From NCBI RefSeq assembly GCF_011008945.1, contig NZ_WYCT01000013.1, positions 1-46,787 on the forward strand: 46,787 bases of DNA, written 5' to 3'. Each line of letters starts with the position of its first letter. Position 1 is the stretch's first letter. A program made the position numbers and the translations under genes. This DNA is from Streptomyces harenosi. Its GTDB lineage: Bacteria > Actinomycetota > Actinomycetes > Streptomycetales > Streptomycetaceae. Below the pieces are notes generated by a model. That model made no database searches. It had not been told where the DNA came from and saw nothing but the letters and a program-made list of their open reading frames with translations. Positions 15,367 to 22,725 of the stretch are shown in pieces.

Positions 15367-16200
15367 CTACCGAGGCGGATGGTCCGCCGCCTCGCGTAGC
15401 TGCCGGATGCCCTCGGCACGGGACTCGGCCGTCTCCCCGTAGGGGAAGTTGTGGGTCAGCTGTGCGTCGGGGAAGACCTGCCCGAGCCACATCGCGCAGT
15501 AGTGGCCCGGCATGAAGCAGGCTTCCAGCTCGGTGTGGATCCGCAGTACCTGCTCCGGCCGGACGCCCGCCGCCCGCAGCCGGGACCACAGGCGCTCTTC
15601 CGGGTGGATGCCGATTCCCCCGGCCTGCGTGAGGATCTGCTTCTCGCCCCGGGCGTCGACGATCTCGAACGCGGTGAACCACTCCGCGCTCGCGGTGTCC
15701 CTGATGTCGTCGAGGACGAGGGGCCACCAGTTCTCGCGCCCCTCGAACGCCTGAGGGTCGATGGTCCGCAGCCGCCGCTCCAGCTCCGCGTACGCGGCGG
15801 AGGCGTCCTGGGGCAGGTCGGTGCCCAGGATCACGCCGAGGGCCTGGTCGAGCGCGGCGAGCGACTGGGCGAACGTCTCCGGGGCCGAGTTCACGAACCG
15901 CAGCTCCTCGGTCCAGTCGAGGAGCACGGCGCGCACCACGCCCTGGTGGTCGGCGCAGATCTCGAAGCCCTGGTCCGAGCCGAGACGCGCCCACGACCGG
16001 CACTCCTCCCGCACCACCGTGCGCCCGGCGGACCGCGCGAACTCCTGCAGCGGTACGGGGTCGGACTCGGCCGTCGCGAAGTACGGACCGACCTCCAGGG
16101 GCACGGCGATCCCCGCGAGCCGCCGCACGCTCTCGGAGGCGCCGGCCGGGTCGGTGGCCTCGGTCGTCGTACCGAAACGCCGAATACCGCCGCCGCTCAT
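15367..16200 (-). CDS. SUKH-4-type immunity protein fused to a deaminase-like domain
   Basis: 277 residues from ATG 16200; a TTG at 16212 is an alternative start. The N-terminal ~140 residues read as a SUKH-4 domain (GIAVPLEVGPYF, LGSDQGFEICAD, RFVNSAPETFAQSL). The C-terminal ~130 residues carry a cytidine-deaminase-fold signature: H199-P-E201 and C228-x6-C235, then HNFPYGETAESR. This C-terminal half aligns in order with the deaminase-like end of the toxin at 17131 (HSE, PC-x8-C, VEYGDTADSK). SUKH proteins are known immunity partners of nucleic-acid-acting toxins. Fusion to a paralogue of the toxin fold is unusual. Zinc ligands appear retained, so it may be catalytic, a decoy, or a second toxin carrying its own antidote. 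Confidence 0.75.
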   Translation of the reverse strand: MSGGGIRRFGTTTEATDPAGASESVRRLAGIAVPLEVGPYFATAESDPVPLQEFARSAGRTVVREECRSWARLGSDQGFEICADHQGVVRAVLLDWTEELRFVNSAPETFAQSLAALDQALGVILGTDLPQDASAAYAELERRLRTIDPQAFEGRENWWPLVLDDIRDTASAEWFTAFEIVDARGEKQILTQAGGIGIHPEERLWSRLRAAGVRPEQVLRIHTELEACFMPGHYCAMWLGQVFPDAQLTHNFPYGETAESRAEGIRQLREAADHPPR

Positions 16201-16318
16201 CGCCGCCAACACCCCCTGGAAGGATCCTTACCGTGCCGGGAAACTACCACATGCCCCGTCGATAACATCCATCGCTCCCAGGCGGAGCGTGAGACGCTGG
16301 GAAAGGAATCGGGGAGCG

Positions 16319-16340
16319 GGAGATCGCGACCGCGATCTCC
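16319..16340 (-). terminator. 10-bp-stem hairpin after the SUKH-4 gene
   Basis: GGAGATCGCG-AC-CGCGATCTCC is a perfect 10-bp inverted repeat in the 224-base gap between the two SUKH genes. It probably terminates the toxin-immunity transcript, leaving the SUKH-deaminase and NTPase genes to a separate or read-through transcript. It could alternatively be an operator. Confidence 0.6.
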
Positions 16341-16424
16341 TCGGTGATCCGGCGCCACGTTCTGCCGGTTCATCCGTTGCCTTCAGCGGCATGATTCGGC
16401 CTGTCGGCCACCAAATTCGACGCG

Positions 16425-17057
16425 CTAGCCGATGGAGTCGTACACGTTCGAAAGAACCACGTCCCAGGTCGGCATACGGGGGGCGTCCTCTGCCTCCCAG
16501 TCGAATTCCTCCGACCAGGCAGGCTCCACCCCTTCGAACGGAAGCGGATCGGCTTGCATCATCCGCTCCCGCAAAGAGATGGCCACGCCCTCCGAGTCGG
16601 GAATGTCGTCCGACACCGAGAAGTCGTAGTTGGGGCGCTCGACCTCGAGCAGGTACGTGAAATAGGCGAGGGAATCGAGGCTCTGGTTCAGCGGGACCGC
16701 CTGGTATTCGCCGTCCGGCAGGCAGTACACCGACCCGGACTCGGGGTCCAGGACCACGACGTCATAGAAGATCTCCCCGATGACGAGCCAGTTCTCCCAG
16801 CCCTTCGGCATGTCTCTGTACCGGGAGAAGTAATCCAGCTCCGCGCACCGGCGGAACCTGTTGGGGGGATTTTCTCCCTCGAAGAGCCAGCCGTCCAGCA
16901 GGAAGAAGGAGCTGCGGTCATGGGGGAGGCCCACATCGGTCAGGATCGCGCGGGCGGACTCGTGGAGTTCGGCGGGCAGCTTTTCCGGCTCCCAGGTCTG
17001 AAGTTTCTCCGGCGGGAAGACCGACTCCATCATCGAGCGGTCGACAAACTGGGGCAT
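16425..17057 (-). CDS. SUKH-4-type immunity protein
   Basis: 210 residues, acidic and cytoplasmic, with the SUKH-4 pattern: an N-terminal helical part (AILTDVGLPHDRSSFFLL), then WLVIGEIFYDVVVLDP, GSVYCLPDGE, and NQSLDSLAYFTYLL. It directly follows the toxin gene (73 bases) in the same direction, the usual toxin-then-immunity order, so it is the likely cognate antidote to the deaminase-like domain. The start is ATG 17057 with AGGACA upstream. Base composition is visibly less GC-rich than the surrounding genes and similar to the 3' end of the toxin gene. This suggests that the toxin tip and immunity gene travel as one exchangeable cassette. Confidence 0.82.
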   Translation of the reverse strand: MPQFVDRSMMESVFPPEKLQTWEPEKLPAELHESARAILTDVGLPHDRSSFFLLDGWLFEGENPPNRFRRCAELDYFSRYRDMPKGWENWLVIGEIFYDVVVLDPESGSVYCLPDGEYQAVPLNQSLDSLAYFTYLLEVERPNYDFSVSDDIPDSEGVAISLRERMMQADPLPFEGVEPAWSEEFDWEAEDAPRMPTWDVVLSNVYDSIG

Positions 17058-17130
17058 ACTCTGTCCTGTCGGTCATTATTGGTTCTTCGCGCGGCTGATG
17101 TTATCGCCGGCGTCCGTTTTCAGTCAATTG

Positions 17131-18777
17131 TTATCTCTTTTTCGGGTTGATGCTGTTGAGGTACTGCTCCATTTCGTCGTTGCCCTTCTGTTTCGAGTCG
17201 GCCGTGTCGCCGTACTCGACAGTGTGGGACACCTTCACGCCTTCCGGCAGGTACTCCGACATCCAGGCGCTGCAATTCTTGGCGCCCGGCCCGGTGGTAC
17301 AAGGTTCACGTTCGGTGTAGAGCTCGGTCATGCCCTTCGTCGTGTCGGCGTTGAGGAACGGTATCCCTACTTGCCGTTCAGAGTGCGCGGCGGGCCATTT
17401 GCTGCGGCCGACGAGTATGAACTCCTCCTCGGATCCCTCCTTGCCGTACCGTGCCGCGGCATAGTTCCGGCTGGAGAACTTGCCCTTTCGCGTCTGTCCG
17501 TAGTCGTTGTTGGCGTCTCGCGCCATTCGTGTGGCCTGCGACAGATCGCTGCTCCCGAAGGCGACCTGCTCCGAGGGCTTCTTCTTCCGGTCGGCCGGCT
17601 CGGGCAGGGGGTACTGACCCGCCCTTCTCTCACCGACGCTGTCACCCTGGAGCTGAAGAGGGGCGAGGCGAGCCCGGTCCTCCGCGGTCAGATCCTGGTG
17701 TCCGGCACTCGTGAGGCGAGTGACTTTGCCCTGGTCATCCACATGGTAGACATGCTTCTTGCTGATGGCCTGAAGCTCGGTAGCGGTGCTGTCGTCGTTC
17801 TCCCGGTGGTTCCTGGCCATCTTTCTCAGGCCACCGGTCATGTTCTCATCGAGGTGCTGCGCGGTCCTCTTGACGCCCTTCTCGATGCCGTCGATGACCT
17901 GGTCCAGCATCGCGTTGGCGGCGTCAGCGATTGGGTCCTTGCCCTTGGTGCGGCCGTGCGTGGACTTGGCCCGGGACAGCTTGCCGCCCGCCCCGTCGCG
18001 GATCTTGCCACCCGCGTCCTTGAGCTGGGTGCCGGCCCGGTCGTAGGAATCCAGGTCCATGCTGAACTGACCGCCGTCCCCGCCTTCCCCGCCACCCCCG
18101 GGGCCGTTCGCGCTGGCCAGTCTCATCGACCCGTCGGCGCCCTCGCTGAGCCCGTCCCGGCCCGCCTGGGCGGTCTGGCCGAGGTCGACGCCCTGCTGCA
18201 CGCCCAGGGCGTTGCCGCCCAACTGCACCACCAGATCGCCCGCCATCGAGCCCAGGGACTGGTAGACCGGCCCCATCGCGACGTCGACGACCCGAGAGGC
18301 GACCTCCTCGCACACCTCCTGGAAGATGCGTTTGACCGCGATCCGGGTGGCCTGGGTACCGGCCAGTCCGCCCAGCGTCGACAGGCCCAGGGTGACCGGT
18401 GCCGCGGCGACCGCCGCCGCGATCTCGGCGGCCAGGATGCCCAACTGGGCGATGGCGGCGAGCTTGGCACCCTCGATCAGCACCGCCACCCCGTCCAGCG
18501 CGGTCGCCGCCAGACGGCCCGCTTCGGCGAGATTGGCCAGGTGGGTGCCCTTGACCTTGCTCCAGTGTCTCTCGAGCGCCTGCACGGCCAGGCCCTCATT
18601 GGTTCCGAGCAGATCCGAGATCGCCGCATGGGCGTCGGCGGTGCCGTCGTCGATGTCGTCGGCGAACTCGCGCATGGCCTGGGCCATCTCGCGGTAGTCG
18701 TCCTCGTCGACGTTCGGCCAGTTGACCCCGATCAGGTCAAGGGCCTCGTCCAGATAGCCCGGCAGGGTGACACCCAC
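17131..18777 (-). CDS. T7SS polymorphic toxin: WXG100-like N-terminus, deaminase-like C-terminus
   Basis: 548 residues from GTG 18777 (GGGGG upstream). The N-terminal ~190 residues (VGVTLPGYLDEALDLIGVNW, then RHWSKVKG and a long Ala-rich helical region) match the WXG100-like domain found at the start of Streptomyces T7SS-exported toxins. A Gly-rich linker and a charged middle region follow. The last ~130 residues carry H465-S-E467 and P-C493-x8-C502, the zinc and catalytic signature of cytidine-deaminase-fold toxins (XOO_2897/SCP1.201-like clades, my best guess). The predicted activity is deamination of a nucleic acid or nucleotide in a target cell. It is followed by a SUKH-4 gene. There is no signal peptide, consistent with T7SS export. 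Confidence 0.83.
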   Translation of the reverse strand: MGVTLPGYLDEALDLIGVNWPNVDEDDYREMAQAMREFADDIDDGTADAHAAISDLLGTNEGLAVQALERHWSKVKGTHLANLAEAGRLAATALDGVAVLIEGAKLAAIAQLGILAAEIAAAVAAAPVTLGLSTLGGLAGTQATRIAVKRIFQEVCEEVASRVVDVAMGPVYQSLGSMAGDLVVQLGGNALGVQQGVDLGQTAQAGRDGLSEGADGSMRLASANGPGGGGEGGDGGQFSMDLDSYDRAGTQLKDAGGKIRDGAGGKLSRAKSTHGRTKGKDPIADAANAMLDQVIDGIEKGVKRTAQHLDENMTGGLRKMARNHRENDDSTATELQAISKKHVYHVDDQGKVTRLTSAGHQDLTAEDRARLAPLQLQGDSVGERRAGQYPLPEPADRKKKPSEQVAFGSSDLSQATRMARDANNDYGQTRKGKFSSRNYAAARYGKEGSEEEFILVGRSKWPAAHSERQVGIPFLNADTTKGMTELYTEREPCTTGPGAKNCSAWMSEYLPEGVKVSHTVEYGDTADSKQKGNDEMEQYLNSINPKKR

Positions 18778-18786
18778 AAGAACCCC

Positions 18787-18823
18787 CGTTCGAACGCAAC
18801 CTGAGGAAACGTAACTTCGAACG
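18787..18823. promoter_or_regulatory. Repeated TTCGAACG sites upstream of the toxin
   Basis: CGTTCGAACG (18787-18796), a perfect 10-bp palindrome, is followed by a second TTCGAACG (18816-18823), 27 bases apart, immediately upstream of the toxin GTG. The same 10-bp palindrome occurs at 22360-22369 before another payload gene. A candidate shared operator; the binding factor is unknown. Confidence 0.4.
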
Positions 18824-18892
18824 GACAGGGCAAACAAGCGGCGCACCGCTCTCGGGGACCGGTCTGTGACATGGGAGGGGTGCAGGGGTCTG

Positions 18893-18939
18893 GTACCCCC
18901 CCTCGGCCACCCGTCCGTCCAGGGCCCGGTAGGGGGTAC
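18893..18939. promoter_or_regulatory. Spaced inverted repeat in toxin/EspC divergent region
   Basis: GTACCCCC (18893-18900) and GGGGGTAC (18932-18939) are exact complements 31 bases apart in the 309-base divergent region. A TAGGGT -10-like hexamer at 19027-19032 could serve the plus-strand EspC-like gene. No other feature is visible in this gap. Confidence 0.3.
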
Positions 18940-19086
18940 GAGCGGACCGATCCCCCAGCTCCGAAATGAACGCGCCCCCTCGGTGACGACGTTCATCCGG
19001 CGATCACTTCAAGCCTCGCGCCTTGATAGGGTCACGCCAAGCAGCGGCCGCGTGAGAGTGCGCGCGCAGGAGATGACGGGGGCCAA

Positions 19087-19449
19087 GTGTCGACCTATTC
19101 GGTTGACTCGAGCGGGTATCAGCAGAACGTCCGGCACCTGGACGCCGCCGCCGGGGACATCGGCACGGCCGCGTCGCAGATGCCCGGCGAGCAGTGCTCC
19201 GTCTACGACGTCTACGGCGGCGAGGACGCGGGCCCGGCCTTCGAGCGGTGCGTGACCGCCTGGCACGACGAGGCGGACGTACTGCGCTCCGCCCTCGAGG
19301 AGATCGCGGACAAACTCCGGGTCACGAGCAACAACTACGGTCTCGCGGAGGACTTCGCCGCCGGGCGGGTCCACGGGGCCGCGACGGTGACCGGACGTCC
19401 GGCCCACGCGCCGGCCGCCCCCGCGTCCGACCCGTCACCGTTCGGCTGA
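19087..19449 (+). CDS. EspC-like T7SS substrate
   Basis: 120 residues from GTG 19087 (GGGGGCC upstream). Helical, with a loop containing QCSVYDVYGGEDAG and a second Cys in FERCVTAWHDEADVL. The second helix ends SNNYGLAED, giving a YxxxE secretion motif. This pattern (long helix, Cys-containing loop, AW-x-DEA helix, NYxxAED) fits the EspC/ESX-1-associated family of small T7SS substrates. A Pro/Ala-rich tail ends SPFG. It heads a four-gene plus-strand unit ending in the lipoprotein and is probably the secretion partner of the protease-like effector two genes downstream. Confidence 0.8.
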   Translation: MSTYSVDSSGYQQNVRHLDAAAGDIGTAASQMPGEQCSVYDVYGGEDAGPAFERCVTAWHDEADVLRSALEEIADKLRVTSNNYGLAEDFAAGRVHGAATVTGRPAHAPAAPASDPSPFG

Positions 19450-19468
19450 GACGCGAGGGTTCCTTCCG

Positions 19469-19846
19469 ATGAGTACCGAAGAGCAGATCCTGCACCTCCA
19501 CCTGCCCACGCTCCTGCGCCACGGGATCGGGGCGGGCGCCGCCCAGCGCCCCGCCCTGTTCGGTGAGGGCGCCGTCGCCGCGGCCGTCACCCTGGACCGG
19601 CTGGGCATCCGGCCGCGGGCGGTGGCGTTCGTGGCCAAGACCGTGCGCAGCGGCGGTGTCCGGTACGCGGCCGGTCTGACGGAGCCGTTCCCGGGCGAGG
19701 AGGCGTCCCGTACCGCCCGGGAGTGGCTGGCGAGCGCCGCCTCCGTCGCCGTGGACACGGACGACGACGAGACCGTCGCGCGCTGGTTCGAGGCCGTCGC
19801 CGAGATCCTCGCCCTGCGGCACCGCACGTCCGCCGCGCGGCGCTAG
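19469..19846 (+). CDS. Small conserved hypothetical protein
   Basis: 125 residues, soluble, starting ATG 19469 nineteen bases after the EspC-like stop. I recognise no family. It reads as a compact alpha/beta fold: a helix (EEQILHLHLPTLL), a hydrophobic strand region (RAVAFVAKTVRSGGVRYAAGL), then an acidic helical C-terminus (DTDDDETVARWFEAVAEILALR). There is no signal peptide or membrane helix. Placement between a small substrate and a WXG effector would suit a cytoplasmic chaperone, but nothing in the sequence proves that. Confidence 0.7.
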   Translation: MSTEEQILHLHLPTLLRHGIGAGAAQRPALFGEGAVAAAVTLDRLGIRPRAVAFVAKTVRSGGVRYAAGLTEPFPGEEASRTAREWLASAASVAVDTDDDETVARWFEAVAEILALRHRTSAARR

Positions 19847-19927
19847 GACACCGCGTGCGGGCGGCGCGCACCCGCGTCACCTCCACATCTGCACCACTCG
19901 CACAAGGACAGGAAAGGGAACCCGGAC

Positions 19928-21511
19928 ATGGCGGGGGAGTCCACGACGTCGCGGCGTTCCGAGCTGGCCGGCCTGAAGGGCAGCGTTCAGGGCGCCGACG
20001 ACAAGAACGGCCTCATCGAGGCGATCCGGAAGTCGCTGGCCGTCAAGGCGCCGGTGGGCGACCCCGGCGCGATCGAGGCGGCGTCCCGGCAGTTCAGGCA
20101 GGCCGTCAGCACGGTCGACGAGGCGGCGGGGCGCATCGGCAAGGCGGCCTCCGGGCTGCCGGCGGTGTGGACCGGCAAGACCCAGGTCGCGGCCTCGGAC
20201 GTGGTCGCCGCCGCGCGTCGCGCCGCCGATCAGATGCGCGAGGCGTTCGAGGGCAGCGCCAAGGCGCTCACCGCGCTCGCGGACGGCGTCGAGGACGCCC
20301 AGCAGCGTGACCGGGTGGGGTGCGAGGTGCTCCGCGAGGCCCTGAGCTCGCTGGGCGGCGAGGACGGCTTCTTCGACGGCATGTGGGACAGCGACGAGGA
20401 GGACGCCGCCGTACGGCGGGCCAGGACGCAGGCAGCCGAAGGCGTCGAGCGGCGCCACCAGGCGGCGGTGATAGCCGACGACGCCGCACGCAAGGCGGCC
20501 GGCGAGCTCAACCGGTGGGCCTCGGAGGCCCGTTCCGGGAAGCTGGAGGCCAGGGGGCTCACGGCGGCGGACAAGCTGATGCTGGCCGACACCAGCAGCG
20601 TGAGCGAGACCGGCCCCGACCGCGAGTACAACGAGATCCTCAGCGCGGGCGACCTCGAGCGCTCGGCCGCGTACATGAACAAGATGAGCCCCGGGGAGCG
20701 CGCCGAGCTGGAGCGGATGCTCAAGGACTCCAAGTCGCCCGAGGAGCGGGCGTACCTGATGAAGACCGTCGCCGCCGGGTACGACATGGACGCCGTCCGG
20801 GCGTTCCGCGAGAAGATCCATCCGCACGGCGACGACGAGGCGTGGCTGCGGCGGCATCTCTCGCCCGCGGTCACCGAGGCCGACAGCAAGAACCGGCCCG
20901 GGGCCTGGGACGACCTCACGTACAACGGGCAGAACTGGTCCCAGAAGGGCAGCACCTGCGTGCCCGGCTCCACGATCGGCGCGCGTGCCATGGTCGACCC
21001 CGTCTACGCCCTGGAACTCACCGGGGGACCCTCCGGCCAGGAGGACGACGGCGCCGCCTTCCGCCGGCGGCTCGACGACGAGCTGATACGGGTCCACGAG
21101 GAGGGCGACGGCAGCTACGACTCCGGCTTCTGGTGGGGAGCGCCGGACGGCATGGACAGCGACGGCCAGAACGAGGTCGCCAACGCAGAGATCAGCCCCC
21201 ACACCGGCGCCGAGTACGAGTACCGCGAGCTCCGGGACGGCGCGGACGCCCGGCGCGAGGTCCTGCCCGACATCGAGAGGGCGGTCGCGGAGGGGAAGCC
21301 GGTGCCCGTCGAGGTGGAGGGCAAGGACGCCAACGGCGACCGGGTCGGCCACCAGATGATGATCATCGGGCAGGAGGGGGACATGCTCCAGGTGTACAAC
21401 CCGTGGGGGCACACCACCTGGGTCAGCGAGGACGACTTCATCAACGGCCACATGGACAAGGCGTCCGACGAGCGGTTGCCCGACGCCTTCGCCGTCCACG
21501 TCCCGAAGTGA
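19928..21511 (+). CDS. WXG-domain effector with papain/calpain-like protease signature
   Basis: 527 residues. The N-terminal ~110 residues are a WXG100-type helical hairpin with a V-W81-T-G turn. A long charged helical region extends to ~300. The C-terminal ~190 residues have the order and spacing of a papain-fold peptidase: Q339-K-G-S-T-C344, then VGH475QMMIIG, then VYN491PWGHTTW. NPWG after the His is the calpain-type Asn motif. Predicted C344/H475/N491 triad with Q339 as oxyanion Gln, although Gln is at -5 and not the usual -6. There is no signal peptide, so export would be by T7SS. The next gene encodes a lipoprotein resembling a cysteine-protease inhibitor. It could act on proteins, or as an amidase or transglutaminase-like enzyme. 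Confidence 0.75.
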   Translation: MAGESTTSRRSELAGLKGSVQGADDKNGLIEAIRKSLAVKAPVGDPGAIEAASRQFRQAVSTVDEAAGRIGKAASGLPAVWTGKTQVAASDVVAAARRAADQMREAFEGSAKALTALADGVEDAQQRDRVGCEVLREALSSLGGEDGFFDGMWDSDEEDAAVRRARTQAAEGVERRHQAAVIADDAARKAAGELNRWASEARSGKLEARGLTAADKLMLADTSSVSETGPDREYNEILSAGDLERSAAYMNKMSPGERAELERMLKDSKSPEERAYLMKTVAAGYDMDAVRAFREKIHPHGDDEAWLRRHLSPAVTEADSKNRPGAWDDLTYNGQNWSQKGSTCVPGSTIGARAMVDPVYALELTGGPSGQEDDGAAFRRRLDDELIRVHEEGDGSYDSGFWWGAPDGMDSDGQNEVANAEISPHTGAEYEYRELRDGADARREVLPDIERAVAEGKPVPVEVEGKDANGDRVGHQMMIIGQEGDMLQVYNPWGHTTWVSEDDFINGHMDKASDERLPDAFAVHVPK

Positions 21512-21527
21512 CCGAGGAAGGCACCCG

Positions 21528-22013
21528 ATGACCAGCGAGTTTCTCTCCCGGCGGGGTCGCGCCCGTCTCGTCCCGTCCCTGCTCGTACTCGGCGCGGCCG
21601 CCGCTCTGGCGGCCTGCGGAGCCGCCACCGGCCCGAAGGAGTACGGGACCGACCGGCGCACCATCGAGGCCGAGGTGGGGGAGGAGTTCGCCCTGTCCCT
21701 CCCCATGCAGCCGTCGCAGGGGGAGTGGTGGTACCGCGTCACCCCGCGTCCCGACGGCAAGGTCGTCCGCAGCGAGGGCGACCGCGAGGACTACGAGGGA
21801 TCGGATCTCGCGGGCGGCGGTGACGGCACCCAGTTCTTCGATTACAAGGCGGTGGGGCCGGGGACCACCGAGATCCGCGTCCTGCACTGCCCGGTGGGCG
21901 CCTGTGTCGGCAAGGGCGAGTCGGCGTCCCCCCGGCCCGGCGCGTCCTCCACCAACTCCGACCAGGCCCGCAAGGCCCGCTACTACACCTTCACCGTCTC
22001 CGTACGACGCTGA
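21528..22013 (+). CDS. Lipoprotein resembling chagasin-type protease inhibitors
   Basis: 161 residues with a signal peptide and a clear lipobox (LAAC at residues ~26-29), so anchored on the outer membrane face. The mature part begins RTIEAEVGEEFALSLP, then QPSQGEWWYRV, a Gly-rich turn (LAGGGDGTQFF), then VGPGTTEIRVLHCP and a final YYTFTVSVRR strand. This order of strands and loops follows the chagasin (I42) immunoglobulin-like inhibitors of papain-type proteases, although the NPTTGY and RPW loop motifs are changed. It starts 16 bases after the protease-like effector. I infer an immunity role: blocking incoming or self effector at the surface. The family call is tentative. Confidence 0.65.
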   Translation: MTSEFLSRRGRARLVPSLLVLGAAAALAACGAATGPKEYGTDRRTIEAEVGEEFALSLPMQPSQGEWWYRVTPRPDGKVVRSEGDREDYEGSDLAGGGDGTQFFDYKAVGPGTTEIRVLHCPVGACVGKGESASPRPGASSTNSDQARKARYYTFTVSVRR

Positions 22014-22072
22014 GCACGACGCCCCGCCGAGCCGACCGCTCCGCCCCGGCGTCGACACCGCTTCTCCCTCTT

Positions 22073-22100
22073 CACCCGCCGCACACGTGTGCGGCGGGTG
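22073..22100 (+). terminator. 28-bp perfect palindrome terminator
   Basis: A perfect 14+14 bp palindrome centred at 22086/22087 lies 60 bases after the lipoprotein stop. It would form a very stable hairpin ending the effector-inhibitor operon. The remaining 22101-22330 stretch shows no supportable gene. Confidence 0.8.
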
Positions 22101-22330
22101 CTGCGATGCTGGCGGCACCATGCCCGGGCCGGCGGGCGCCGGTCCTCGGACGTGCCCGGCGACTGGGCGGTTCGCGGACCGTCGGCCGCAGGTGGCGGGG
22201 CCGGACTGGGCGCGCCACGGGAGACACAGCCTCACGAGCGTGGGCTCCGCGCGACTTCCGCTCCCGACGCAGCGCTCTGTGAGGACCAGGAATCCGTGAA
22301 CACCCCACGCTACCGTGGCGCTTCGCAAGC

Positions 22331-22369
22331 GACACGGGGCCGCTTCGCTCCCCGTGTCCCGTTCGAACG
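22331..22369 (+). promoter_or_regulatory. Leader hairpin plus CGTTCGAACG palindrome before cassette A
   Basis: GACACGGGG (22331-22339) pairs with CCCCGTGTC (22350-22358), and CGTTCGAACG follows at 22360-22369, 30 bases before the TTG start. The hairpin may be an attenuator or the end of an upstream signal. The palindrome is shared with the toxin promoter region. Confidence 0.4.
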
Positions 22370-22398
22370 CTTCGTCCGGGCTGGCGAAGGGGGTCTCA

Positions 22399-22725
22399 TT
22401 GGGTGGGGAATTCACGGTCGATCTCGATCACCTGAAGTCGTTCGGCGACACCTTGAAGCGGTCCGTCGAGGAACTGGAGGCAGCGCGTCAAGCGCTGGCG
22501 CATGTCCGCTCCGATCAGATCGGGACAGCGCGGCTGGACGATGCCTGTGACAGGTTCCAGCACCGGTGGGAGCACGGGACCGAGCGTCTGAAGGAACTGA
22601 TCAACACGGTGGGCGCAGGCGTGGAGGCGACGATGCTGAGCTACGAGAGGTTCGAGGAGGAGTTGTCGAAGGCCCTCCGGCGGATGGGGGACACGGCGGC
22701 AGCGAACGCGGCAGGGACACACTGA
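22399..22725 (+). CDS. Cassette A small WXG100-like protein
   Basis: 108 residues from TTG 22399, supported by GAAGGGGG six bases upstream and by alignment of the resulting N-terminus (GGEFTVDLDHLKSF) with the small proteins of cassettes B and C. Two helices flank RFQHRWEHGTERLKEL, a W-x-x-G variant of WXG. The conserved IGTARLDDAC segment before the turn matches LGTDGLDNAC and IGTRELDAAC in the paralogues. The C-terminal helix has SYERFEEE (YxxxE). It is the first gene of a four-gene coupled unit and a probable T7SS-exported partner of the large protein that follows. Confidence 0.82.
   Translation: MGGEFTVDLDHLKSFGDTLKRSVEELEAARQALAHVRSDQIGTARLDDACDRFQHRWEHGTERLKELINTVGAGVEATMLSYERFEEELSKALRRMGDTAAANAAGTH

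Noticed and set aside
13079..16003. A ~970-codon minus-strand open frame across the NTPase and SUKH genes
   Set aside because: It is out of frame with two well-supported genes, is Arg/Pro/Gly-rich throughout, and runs antisense into the third mycosin gene.
16600..18777. Further TTA codons in the toxin and SUKH genes
   Set aside because: Occurrences of TTA on the minus strand are out of frame or lie between genes; only 11409-11411 is in frame.
22101..22330. Possible gene between the lipoprotein and cassette A
   Set aside because: Open frames here are Arg/Pro/Gly-rich, lack ribosome-binding sites and do not resemble any family.
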